A DNA stretch of 8,207 nt from contig JALVBA010000197.1 of the NCBI GenBank assembly GCA_027010905.1, forward strand, positions 1 through 8,207, given 5' to 3'. The notes beneath the pieces are model-generated. The model saw nothing but the letters and a program-made list of their open reading frames with translations, searched no databases and was not told the DNA's origin. Numbering within the stretch: the stretch's first letter is position 1; each line of letters opens with the position of its first letter. This DNA comes from Marinilabiliaceae bacterium (GTDB lineage Bacteria > Bacteroidota > Bacteroidia > Bacteroidales > Marinilabiliaceae). Shown piece by piece: positions 1 to 6,079 of this stretch. The translations under genes were made by a program, and so were the position numbers.

Positions 1-16
1 CCCCTGAGGGGAGGGA
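1..16. repeat. Partial C/G-rich palindromic repeat upstream of trpE
   Basis: The first 16 bases are identical to 1485-1500 in the trpE-trpG gap. They are the right part of a palindrome whose full form is seen at 1481-1499; the left arm lies before the window. The rest of the 44-base lead-in to trpE is AT-rich, with no recognisable promoter or leader peptide, so trp operon control must lie further upstream. No T run follows the hairpin, so it does not look like an intrinsic terminator. Confidence 0.7.
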
Positions 17-44
17 AAATAAATTAGTGTAATTAAGAAAGATT

Positions 45-1460
45 ATGAAACGACTAAAAATATCAAGCACTGCAAGCCGAATCCCGGCAAACATTACAGA
101 TATCACAACTCCCGTTAGTGTCTATCTCAAGCTTAGAGACAAGTATCCAAACACAATCCTGCTTGAGAGTTCCGACTATCATGGAAACAGTAATTCGCTG
201 TCGTTTGTCTGTTTTGATCCGATTGCTGAATTTATTGCCGATAGGAATGAGGTTAGAGCAGGCATTTTAAAAGAGGGGCTAATAACATACTCGGTATCCC
301 GCGAACAGGATGTGCCCGATCAGCTTAATAACTTTATTAACTCATTTGATGTCTCAAACCATGATTGTCCGGTAAAGATTAACGGGCTGTTTGGATACAC
401 AACATTTGATGCAGTAAAATATTTCGAGAGGGTTGATGTGGCTAAGGAGCAGAAGGAGGAGTTTAAAATTCCCGATATGCGATACTCTCTGTTTCGCAAC
501 ATCATTGCTTTTAACCACTTTACCAATCAGCTGTATTTGATAGAGAATTTGCAGGAGGGAGAGAGTTCAACCTCGAAGGAGTTGATTGATGAACTTTACA
601 GCCGTGACCTCTCTAACTTCGGATTTAACCCGTCTGATGAAGAGAGCTCAAATATTACTGACAGTGAGTATAAGGAGATGGTTACTCAAGGGAAGAAACA
701 CTGCTTCAGGGGTGATGTTTTTCAGATTGTTTTGTCAAGGCAATTCTCTAAAAGGTTTACGGGTGATGAGTTTAATGTTTACCGTGCACTGCGTAATATC
801 AATCCGTCGCCCTATCTCTTCTATTTCGATTACGGTAGTTATAAGTTGTTTGGGTCATCGCCCGAGGCACAACTGGTGATAAAAGATGACGTGGCAACCA
901 TAAACCCTATTGCAGGAACATTTAAGCGGTCGGGAAATGACATCAGGGATAAGGAGCTTGCCTATGAACTTCTTCATGATAAAAAGGAGAATGCCGAACA
1001 TGTGATGCTTGTTGACCTTGCTCGTAATGACCTTAGCCGTAATTGTGAGGGTGTGAAAGTAAATACATACAAAGAGGTGCAATACTACTCCCACGTGCTT
1101 CACCTTGTTTCGGATGTGAGTGGAGATTTGAAACTGGGCTCAACAACAAGCCGTATAATGGCAGATACATTTCCGGCGGGGACATTGTCAGGAGCACCAA
1201 AATATAAGGCACTTCAGCTGATTGATGAGATTGAGAATCAGAACAGGGGTTTTTATGGAGGATGTATTGGTAACATTGGTTTTGATGGCAGCTTCAATCA
1301 GGCAATAACAATACGTTCGTTCTTGAGTAAAAACAATACACTTTTTTACCAAGCAGGAGCCGGGGTGGTTTCCGAGTCAAGTGAAGAGGGTGAACTTAAC
1401 GAGGTGAACAACAAGCTGGGAGCTTTGGTGAAAGCCATTGATTTGGCAGCAGAGTTTTAG
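45..1460 (+). CDS. trpE: Anthranilate synthase component I (TrpE)
   Basis: This is the chorismate-binding subunit. With TrpG it converts chorismate and glutamine-derived ammonia to anthranilate, the first committed step of tryptophan synthesis, in the cytosol. The 471-residue length is normal for the family. The N-terminal half has the LLES motif (39-42), part of the tryptophan feedback site in known TrpE proteins, and NPSPYLFYF (253-261), which contributes to the same pocket. The catalytic C-terminal domain shows GDVFQ (223-227), SSPE (271-274), PIAGT (288-292), EHVMLVDLARND (318-329), TFPAGTLSGAPK (375-386) and QAGAGVV (436-442). PIAGT, rather than the PIKGT of PabB, supports TrpE over aminodeoxychorismate synthase, as does the operon. 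The ATG at 45 is the first start that gives a full-length N-terminus. It is preceded by a purine-rich AAGAAAG rather than a strong ribosome binding site, which is usual for Bacteroidota. Retention of the feedback motifs suggests the enzyme is inhibited by tryptophan (inference). Confidence 0.97.
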   Translation: MKRLKISSTASRIPANITDITTPVSVYLKLRDKYPNTILLESSDYHGNSNSLSFVCFDPIAEFIADRNEVRAGILKEGLITYSVSREQDVPDQLNNFINSFDVSNHDCPVKINGLFGYTTFDAVKYFERVDVAKEQKEEFKIPDMRYSLFRNIIAFNHFTNQLYLIENLQEGESSTSKELIDELYSRDLSNFGFNPSDEESSNITDSEYKEMVTQGKKHCFRGDVFQIVLSRQFSKRFTGDEFNVYRALRNINPSPYLFYFDYGSYKLFGSSPEAQLVIKDDVATINPIAGTFKRSGNDIRDKELAYELLHDKKENAEHVMLVDLARNDLSRNCEGVKVNTYKEVQYYSHVLHLVSDVSGDLKLGSTTSRIMADTFPAGTLSGAPKYKALQLIDEIENQNRGFYGGCIGNIGFDGSFNQAITIRSFLSKNNTLFYQAGAGVVSESSEEGELNEVNNKLGALVKAIDLAAEF

Positions 1461-1468
1461 GGAGCAAT

Positions 1469-1500
1469 GCCCCTCCCTGGCCCTCCCCTGAGGGGAGGGA
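1469..1500. repeat. C/G-rich palindromic repeat in the trpE-trpG gap
   Basis: This is a full copy of the repeat family. A distal C arm (CCCTCCC, 1471-1477) precedes a perfect palindrome at 1481-1499 (CCCTCCCCT, G, AGGGGAGGG: 9-base arms around one base). The G arm could pair with either C arm, giving two alternative hairpins: 1481-1489 with 1491-1499, or 1471-1477 with 1493-1499. It starts 9 bases after the trpE stop. The following bases are ATAAGAATAC rather than a T run, so a rho-independent terminator is unlikely and the downstream genes can still be read through. The rest of the 94-base gap (1501-1554) is AT-rich with no clear TAnnTTTG promoter element. Confidence 0.8.
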
Positions 1501-1554
1501 TAAGAATACAAGAATTACAATTTAAGAATTAAACACTATTAGCAATAGATTATA

Positions 1555-2187
1555 ATGACCAATCAAATGAATAATTCAAAAGCTTCCCCCCTACAGGGGG
1601 GACAGAGGGGGGCTTCCCTTAAAATACTTGTTTTAGATAATTACGACTCATTCACATACAACCTTGTGCACTACATTGAAGAGCTTTTGGGCGAGAAAGT
1701 GGATGTGTTCAGGAATGATGAGATTGAGCTTGAGAGCATTGCCCGGTACGATAAGATTGTGCTATCACCTGGGCCGGGAGTTCCTGATGAAGCGGGGATT
1801 ATGGAGGAGCTGATAGAAAAATATGCGCCTACAAAAAGTATCCTGGGAGTATGCTTAGGATGCCAGGCAATAGCCGAAGTTTTTGGAGGAAGTATCCGAA
1901 ATATGAATAAGGTTTATCATGGTGTGGCAACGCCGGTAACAGTTACCGATAAAGATGAAAAGCTGTTTGATGAGATTCCTGAAACATTTCCCGCCGGCAG
2001 GTATCACTCATGGATAGTTAACAAGGCCGATTTGCCTGATGAGCTTGTTGTTACTTCGGTAGATGAAAAAAATGAGATAATGAGTCTGCGTCATAAAACA
2101 CTTGATGTAAGAGGAGTGCAGTTTCATCCGGAATCGATACTTACCGAGAATGGAAAACAGATAATAAAAAATTGGTTAGGGTTATGA
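1555..2187 (+). CDS. trpG: Anthranilate synthase component II, glutamine amidotransferase (TrpG)
   Basis: This is the class I glutamine amidotransferase subunit that supplies ammonia to TrpE. In some bacteria the same protein also serves PabB. Visible motifs are DNYDSFTYN (28-36), LSPGPG (70-75), the nucleophile elbow GVCLG with Cys100, YHSW (150-153), and His191 and Glu193 in FHPES, completing the Cys-His-Glu triad. Residue 103 is Cys in GVCLGCQ, where many relatives have His or Gln. The family core starts at KILVLDNYDSF (residue 23 on), where a typical protein would begin MKILVLDN. Here the codon before that Lys is CTT, and no usable start lies between 1570 and the core. Translation must therefore begin at the ATG of 1555 or of 1567 (removing 4 residues). 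Either way it runs through a palindromic repeat, adding an extension that includes SPLQGGQRGAS. The stop overlaps the trpD start by four bases. Confidence 0.95.
   Translation: MTNQMNNSKASPLQGGQRGASLKILVLDNYDSFTYNLVHYIEELLGEKVDVFRNDEIELESIARYDKIVLSPGPGVPDEAGIMEELIEKYAPTKSILGVCLGCQAIAEVFGGSIRNMNKVYHGVATPVTVTDKDEKLFDEIPETFPAGRYHSWIVNKADLPDELVVTSVDEKNEIMSLRHKTLDVRGVQFHPESILTENGKQIIKNWLGL
1580..1616. repeat. C/G-rich palindromic repeat inside the trpG 5' coding region
   Basis: This copy lies in the opposite orientation to the one at 1469-1500. It has a perfect 8-base stem (TCCCCCCT 1585-1592, AGGGGGGA 1595-1602) with a two-base centre. A distal G run at 1607-1612 could pair instead with the C run at 1586-1591. 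The outer bases AAGC (1580-1583) and GCTT (1612-1615) are also complementary. It is read in frame as roughly residues 9-21 of TrpG. The element stays open in this frame, so trpG remains intact, but a GC-only hairpin now sits within the first 20 codons. Confidence 0.8.
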
Positions 2188-3176
2188 AACAGACACTGCA
2201 ATATCTATTCAATCACAAAGCTCTACCGAAAGAGGTGGCAAGAGAGCTGCTTACCCGTATTGCTAACGGAGAATTTAACCATTCGGAGATAGCATCATTC
2301 TTGACAGTATTTAGGATGAGAACAGTTACTGTTGAGGAACTGTCGGGATTCAGAGATGCCCTGCTTGAGCTCTGCATTTCCATTGACCTTTCTGACTTTA
2401 ACACTATTGACATGTGTGGCACAGGAGGTGATGGTAAAGATACGTTTAACATCTCTACGCTTGCATCATTTATTGTTGCCGGTGCCGGCGAGAAGGTGTC
2501 GAAGCATGGTAATTACGGAGTCTCCTCGTCGTGCGGCTCATCCAATGTAATGGAGTATCTGGGATACAGGTTTACAAATAATCCCGACACTTTAAAGAGG
2601 CAAATCGACAAGGCCGGAATATGTGTTCTCCATGCTCCCCTGTTTCATCCGGCCATGAAATCGGTCGCTCCGGTGCGAAAGGAGTTAGGCATTAAGACTT
2701 TTTTCAACATGCTTGGGCCACTGGTGAATCCCTCTTTTCCACAAAACCAGTTGGCAGGTGTTTACGACATGGAGCTGGCTCGGTTGTACAACTACATGCT
2801 GCAAACAACAGACAAGAATTATTCAATAATTCACTCTCTTGATGGGTATGATGAGATATCCCTAACGGGTGATTTTAAAGTTATCACCAACCATGGCGAG
2901 AGAGTAATGTCACCCGCAGAGCTGGGGATGAATACTATTTCACCCGAAGAGATCTTTGGAGGAGATTCAATTTCGGAGGCAGCAAAGATATTTACCGATA
3001 CCCTTGCAGGGAGAGGAACAACAGCCCAAAATAGTGTGGTAATAGCAAATGCTGCTCTAGGACTTCAATGCATCAATCCTGAAAAGCCGTTGGACTTTCA
3101 CGTCGAAAGAGCTGAGAAATCGCTATTGTCGGGCAGTGCAAACAGAGTACTTCAAACACTACTCGAATATAAGTAA
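2184..3176 (+). CDS. trpD: Anthranilate phosphoribosyltransferase (TrpD)
   Basis: TrpD transfers the phosphoribosyl group of PRPP to anthranilate, giving N-(5-phosphoribosyl)anthranilate. The 330-residue protein has the usual layout: a helical N-terminal domain (about 1-70), then the PRPP-binding domain. It shows CGTGGDGKDTFNIST (about 78-92; glycine-rich pyrophosphate loop), KHGNYGVSSSCGSSNVMEYLG (107-127; anthranilate and PRPP contacts), LHAPLFHPAMK (149-159), FNMLGPLVNP (174-183) and DGYDE (220-224; the metal-binding acidic motif of the family). The start chosen is the ATG at 2184, which overlaps the trpG stop as ATGA. This geometry usually means translational coupling, so TrpG and TrpD would be made together. 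An in-frame TTG at 2172 would only add four residues inside trpG and is unlikely. Confidence 0.96.
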   Translation: MKQTLQYLFNHKALPKEVARELLTRIANGEFNHSEIASFLTVFRMRTVTVEELSGFRDALLELCISIDLSDFNTIDMCGTGGDGKDTFNISTLASFIVAGAGEKVSKHGNYGVSSSCGSSNVMEYLGYRFTNNPDTLKRQIDKAGICVLHAPLFHPAMKSVAPVRKELGIKTFFNMLGPLVNPSFPQNQLAGVYDMELARLYNYMLQTTDKNYSIIHSLDGYDEISLTGDFKVITNHGERVMSPAELGMNTISPEEIFGGDSISEAAKIFTDTLAGRGTTAQNSVVIANAALGLQCINPEKPLDFHVERAEKSLLSGSANRVLQTLLEYK

Positions 3177-3179
3177 TCA

Positions 3180-3209
3180 ACCTCTGACCGGTTTATATCT
3201 ATCAGAGGT
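3180..3209. repeat. Inverted repeat in the trpD-trpC gap
   Basis: ACCTCTGA (3180-3187) and TCAGAGGT (3202-3209) are perfect 8-base complements around a 14-base AT-rich loop. They sit 3 bases after the trpD stop and 15 bases before the trpC start. No T run follows, so this does not look like a terminator. It could be an mRNA processing or stability hairpin; that role is inferred only from position. Confidence 0.5.
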
Positions 3210-3224
3210 GTAAAAGAAGATTAA

Positions 3225-4007
3225 ATGACAATTCTTGATAAAATAATTAAATATAAGAGGAGTGAGGTGGAGGAGGCCAAAAAGAGGGTCTCGGTGCAGG
3301 AGCTGATGTACTATCGTCATTTCGATAAGAAGGTGCCCTCACTGAAAGAGTATCTTCTCAATCCTAATAAAACGGGAGTTATTGCTGAGCACAAACGTCG
3401 CTCTCCGTCAAAGTGCGTTATTAACGACAAGGTAGATGTTCGTGATGTTGTAGTGGGGTACGAGAGTGCCGGTGCTTCTGCGGTATCGGTATTGACCGAC
3501 ATCGAGTTTTTTGGCGGTTCCAATAAGGATCTGACAACTGCCCGGGATGTTATCTCCATCCCTATTTTACGTAAAGAGTTCATTGTTGACCCTTATCAGG
3601 TTTATGAGGCCAAAGCTATTGGAGCAAGTGCCATACTGCTTATCGCCGCTGTGCTGACACCCGAAGAGACAAAAGAGCTGGGGTCACTGGCAAGCTACCT
3701 CGGGATGGAAGTATTGATGGAATTCCACGATGAGACAGAGCTTAACAGGATGAACAGTTATGTTGATGTGGCAGGAATTAATAACCGTAACCTGAACACC
3801 TTTAAAGTCGACTTGAACAGATCTGTAGAGCTTGCCGACAAGCTACCATCCAATATTCCGAAAGTTGCAGAGAGTGGCATTAGTTCAGTGGAGGATTTGT
3901 TATTTTTACAATCGAAAGGTTTTTCAGGCTTTCTGATTGGAGAGAATTTTATGAAATCTGATAATCCGGGAGGGGCTTGTAAAGAATTTAGTTTAAATTT
4001 GAAATAG
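3225..4007 (+). CDS. trpC: Indole-3-glycerol phosphate synthase (TrpC)
   Basis: This is a (beta/alpha)8 barrel enzyme that closes the indole ring, converting CdRP to indole-3-glycerol phosphate with loss of CO2 and water. The 260-residue length is typical of the monofunctional enzyme; trpF is a separate gene here. Conserved elements, with the known catalytic residues by family analogy, are IAEHKRRSPSK (53-63; Glu55, Lys57), PILRKEFIVDPYQ (113-125; Lys117, the general acid), MEFHDE (165-170; Glu166), GINNRNLNTF (184-193; Asn186) and AESGI (215-219; Glu216). All the expected active-site residues are present. Two minor departures are Phe in MEFHD, where Val is commoner, and Cys64 where SPSKG is usual. 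The ATG at 3225 follows a purine-rich AAAAGAAGAT and gives the expected MTILDKI-type N-terminus. Confidence 0.96.
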   Translation: MTILDKIIKYKRSEVEEAKKRVSVQELMYYRHFDKKVPSLKEYLLNPNKTGVIAEHKRRSPSKCVINDKVDVRDVVVGYESAGASAVSVLTDIEFFGGSNKDLTTARDVISIPILRKEFIVDPYQVYEAKAIGASAILLIAAVLTPEETKELGSLASYLGMEVLMEFHDETELNRMNSYVDVAGINNRNLNTFKVDLNRSVELADKLPSNIPKVAESGISSVEDLLFLQSKGFSGFLIGENFMKSDNPGGACKEFSLNLK

Positions 4008-4055
4008 ATTAACAGAGCTGACGGATAGTTGCGGAAAGCTAAAAGAGATAAAATA

Positions 4056-4694
4056 ATGATTAATCCGAAAATTAAGGTGTGTGGGATGCGAAACCTGGAT
4101 AATATCCGGGAACTGGTAAAGTTAAAGCCCGATTACATTGGGTTTATATTTTACGATAAGTCGCCGCGATACATTGGGAAAAAGATAGATGCTGAAATTT
4201 TGGATGCTATTCCTCCTTCGATTAAGAAAGTGGGGGTGTTTGTGAATGCATCGGAGAGGGAGATGAAAAATATCATAGTTCAAAACGGACTTAACATGGT
4301 TCAGCTTCACGGAAATGAGTCACCTGAGACATGTCAGATAATGCGTCTATGCGGAATTGAAGTTATAAAGGCTTTCTCGGTGGATGAGTCGTTTGGTTTT
4401 CATTCAATAAAAAGTTATCAGGAGGGGTGCGGTTATTTTCTTTTCGATACAAAAACGCCCAAATACGGTGGAAGTGGAAAGCAGTTTGACTGGAGCCTGC
4501 TGGACCAGCACACCTTTACTAAACCGGTTTTTCTGAGTGGAGGGATAGGAGTTGAAGATGCTGAAAAGATTGTTCAGCTCAACAATAAAGATATTAAAGT
4601 AATTGACATAAACAGTCGTTTTGAAACAGAGCCCGGATTGAAAGATATTGAGGCCATTCAAAAATTTATGGGAATAATAAAAGGTGTTAAATAA
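4056..4694 (+). CDS. trpF: Phosphoribosylanthranilate isomerase (TrpF)
   Basis: TrpF performs the Amadori rearrangement of phosphoribosylanthranilate to CdRP, between TrpD and TrpC in the pathway. From the ATG at 4056 the protein is 212 residues, near the family norm. It begins MINPKIKVCGMRN, so Cys9 sits where the catalytic cysteine of the KxCGxxx motif belongs. The other catalytic residue, an Asp, is in LFDTKTPKYGGSG (Asp131). VQLHG (82-86), LSGGIG (160-165) and the phosphate-binding strand near VIDINSRFE are also present. A longer reading from a TTG at 4029 adds nine lysine/arginine-rich residues not seen in the family, so the ATG is preferred. The 48-base gap from trpC (4008-4055) holds no repeat that I can see. 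TrpF lies downstream of TrpC rather than fused to it as in Escherichia coli. Confidence 0.95.
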   Translation: MINPKIKVCGMRNLDNIRELVKLKPDYIGFIFYDKSPRYIGKKIDAEILDAIPPSIKKVGVFVNASEREMKNIIVQNGLNMVQLHGNESPETCQIMRLCGIEVIKAFSVDESFGFHSIKSYQEGCGYFLFDTKTPKYGGSGKQFDWSLLDQHTFTKPVFLSGGIGVEDAEKIVQLNNKDIKVIDINSRFETEPGLKDIEAIQKFMGIIKGVK

Positions 4695-4700
4695 AGCTCT

Positions 4701-4757
4701 CGCAAAGACGCCAAGGCACAAAGCTTAATAATTACTTTGTGACTCAGTGTCTCTGTG
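4701..4757. repeat. Long imperfect hairpin repeat in the trpF-trpB gap
   Basis: Bases 4701-4723 can pair with 4735-4757 around an 11-base loop. I count 19 of 23 positions paired, two of them G-U in RNA. The innermost seven pairs are perfect (CACAAAG 4717-4723, CTTTGTG 4735-4741). The arms read CGCAAAGACGCCAAGG on the left and CAGTGTCTCTGTG on the right. I recall this wording as a dispersed intergenic repeat in Bacteroidota genomes, but I cannot search for it here. It starts 6 bases after the trpF stop and ends 21 bases before the trpB ATG, so it fills most of the gap. Confidence 0.7.
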
Positions 4758-4778
4758 TTATTTGAAATAATCATTAAA

Positions 4779-5987
4779 ATGAAATATAATGTTGACAAAG
4801 ATGGAATGTACGGTCGGTTCGGTGGAGCTTATATTCCTGAAATGCTATATCCTAACATTGAGAAGTTAGGGCAGGTCTATTTGGAAATAATCGAGTCGGA
4901 GGAGTTTCAGAAAGAGTATAAAATGTTGCTTAAAGACTATGTCGGTCGTCCCTCTCCGCTCTACAAAGCCAAAAGACTATCGGAGAAGTATAACACAAAT
5001 ATCTATTTGAAACGTGAAGACCTAAACCATACAGGTGCTCATAAAATAAACAATACGGTAGGTCAGATACTGATTGCGAAGGCGATGGGTAAGACACGTA
5101 TTATTGCAGAGACAGGTGCAGGACAGCATGGCGTGGCAACAGCTACAGCATGTGCATTGATGGATTTGAAATGTATCGTCTACATGGGTGATACCGACAT
5201 TAAACGTCAGGCTCCCAATGTGGCACGAATGAAGATGCTTGGAGCTGAAGTGATTCCGGCAATGTCAGGGAACAAAACACTTAAGGATGCAACGAATGAG
5301 GCACTGCGCGACTGGATTGCTAATCCTGAGGATACATTTTACCTTATTGGCTCTGTGGTAGGGCCACACCCGTACCCTGACATGGTTACACGCCTACAGG
5401 CAATTATCAGTGAAGAGATAAAAGAGCAGGTAATGGAAAAAACAGGCCGCGATTATCCCGATTATCTTATTGCTTGTGTTGGAGGAGGGAGCAATGCTGC
5501 CGGTACCTACTATCACTTTTTGGATGATGAGCGAGTTGGACTAATAGCTGTTGAAGCCTCAGGGATGGGGGTTGACTCAGGGGAGACAGCAGCAACAATC
5601 GCCATTGGAGATGAAGGGATTATTCATGGAAGTAAAACATTTCTGATGCAGACGGATGACGGGCAGATTGTTGAACCCTACTCTATCTCTGCCGGATTGG
5701 ATTACCCCGGTATTGGTCCTCTGCATGCCCACCTGAAAGATACCGGACGGGCGGAGTTTCTCTCTGCAACCGACAAGGAGGCTTTGGATGCAGCTATGGA
5801 GCTTACCCGAACAGAGGGAATCATCCCGGCTTTAGAGTCTGCGCATGCTTTAGCTGCTCTTAAAATGAAAACATTTAAACCCGAAGATGTTGTTGTTGTA
5901 ACACTTTCGGGAAGAGGGGATAAGGATATGGAGACCTACATGCAATATTTTATGCCCCACCCAATCCTCCCCAAGGGGGAGGGCTAA
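4779..5987 (+). CDS. trpB: Tryptophan synthase beta chain (TrpB)
   Basis: This is the PLP enzyme that condenses indole with serine to give tryptophan, in a channelled alpha2-beta2 complex with TrpA. The protein is 402 residues from the ATG at 4779. Lys89 in HTGAHKINN is the PLP Schiff-base lysine, Glu111 in AETGAGQHG is the catalytic acid, GGGSNA (235-240) binds the PLP phosphate, and Ser377 in SGRGDKD contacts the pyridine nitrogen. These motifs are of the TrpB1 type that pairs with TrpA. A GTG at 4755 would add eight residues but lies inside the right arm of the trpF-trpB hairpin repeat, so the ATG, which gives MKYNVDKDGMYGRFGG, is preferred. The natural family end is near METYMQYF. The last residues (PHPILPKGEG) and the stop codon are encoded by a palindromic repeat (5954-5984), giving a repeat-derived C-terminal tail. 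Confidence 0.97.
   Translation: MKYNVDKDGMYGRFGGAYIPEMLYPNIEKLGQVYLEIIESEEFQKEYKMLLKDYVGRPSPLYKAKRLSEKYNTNIYLKREDLNHTGAHKINNTVGQILIAKAMGKTRIIAETGAGQHGVATATACALMDLKCIVYMGDTDIKRQAPNVARMKMLGAEVIPAMSGNKTLKDATNEALRDWIANPEDTFYLIGSVVGPHPYPDMVTRLQAIISEEIKEQVMEKTGRDYPDYLIACVGGGSNAAGTYYHFLDDERVGLIAVEASGMGVDSGETAATIAIGDEGIIHGSKTFLMQTDDGQIVEPYSISAGLDYPGIGPLHAHLKDTGRAEFLSATDKEALDAAMELTRTEGIIPALESAHALAALKMKTFKPEDVVVVTLSGRGDKDMETYMQYFMPHPILPKGEG
5954..5984. repeat. C/G-rich palindromic repeat across the trpB 3' end
   Basis: This is a third version of the C-rich/G-rich element, in the same orientation as 1469-1500. GCCCCACCC (5954-5962) is followed by a hairpin of CCTCCCC (5966-5972) and GGGGAGG (5976-5982) with a three-base loop. 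The outer GCCC (5954-5957) can pair with GGGC (5981-5984). It is read in frame as the last ten codons of trpB, and the stop TAA follows directly. No T run follows, so it is not a canonical terminator. Confidence 0.75.
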
Positions 5988-6029
5988 AGTTTAACAGCAG
6001 ACAACGGATTTGTATTAATCTTATATTTC

Positions 6030-6060
6030 CTTTAATTCTCGCTATACTGAGAGAATAAAG
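6030..6060. repeat. Inverted repeat in the trpB-trpA gap
   Basis: CTTTAATTCTC (6030-6040) pairs with GAGAATAAAG (6051-6060) around a ten-base loop, with one bulged base in the left arm; ATTCTC and GAGAAT are perfect. It ends 19 bases before the trpA ATG. The remaining part of the 92-base gap is AT-rich. There is no following T run, so a terminator is unlikely. A role in RNA processing, or in setting the TrpB:TrpA ratio, is conjecture. Confidence 0.45.
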
Positions 6061-6079
6061 AAAACAAATTTCAACTTCT

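Noticed and set aside
1481..1499. Intrinsic terminator after trpE
   Set aside because: The stem is strong but no T run follows on the + strand, and the operon continues with coupled pathway genes.
2172..2183. TTG start for trpD upstream of the ATG
   Set aside because: It lies inside trpG and adds only four residues; the ATGA overlap at 2184-2187 is a standard coupled start.
4029..4055. TTG start for trpF
   Set aside because: It adds a nine-residue basic leader not seen in the family; the ATG at 4056 places the catalytic Cys at residue 9 as expected.
4732..4739. Promoter-like TTACTTTG before trpB
   Set aside because: The second base of the -7 element is wrong, there is no -33 element, and the motif is part of the hairpin repeat.
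4755..4778. GTG start for trpB
   Set aside because: It lies in the right arm of the intergenic hairpin repeat; the ATG at 4779 gives the family N-terminus.
6009..6040. Internal promoter before trpA (TTTG at 6009 with TAATTCTC at 6033, or TATATTTC at 6022)
   Set aside because: The -7 matches are incomplete and the better one has the wrong spacing from TTTG.
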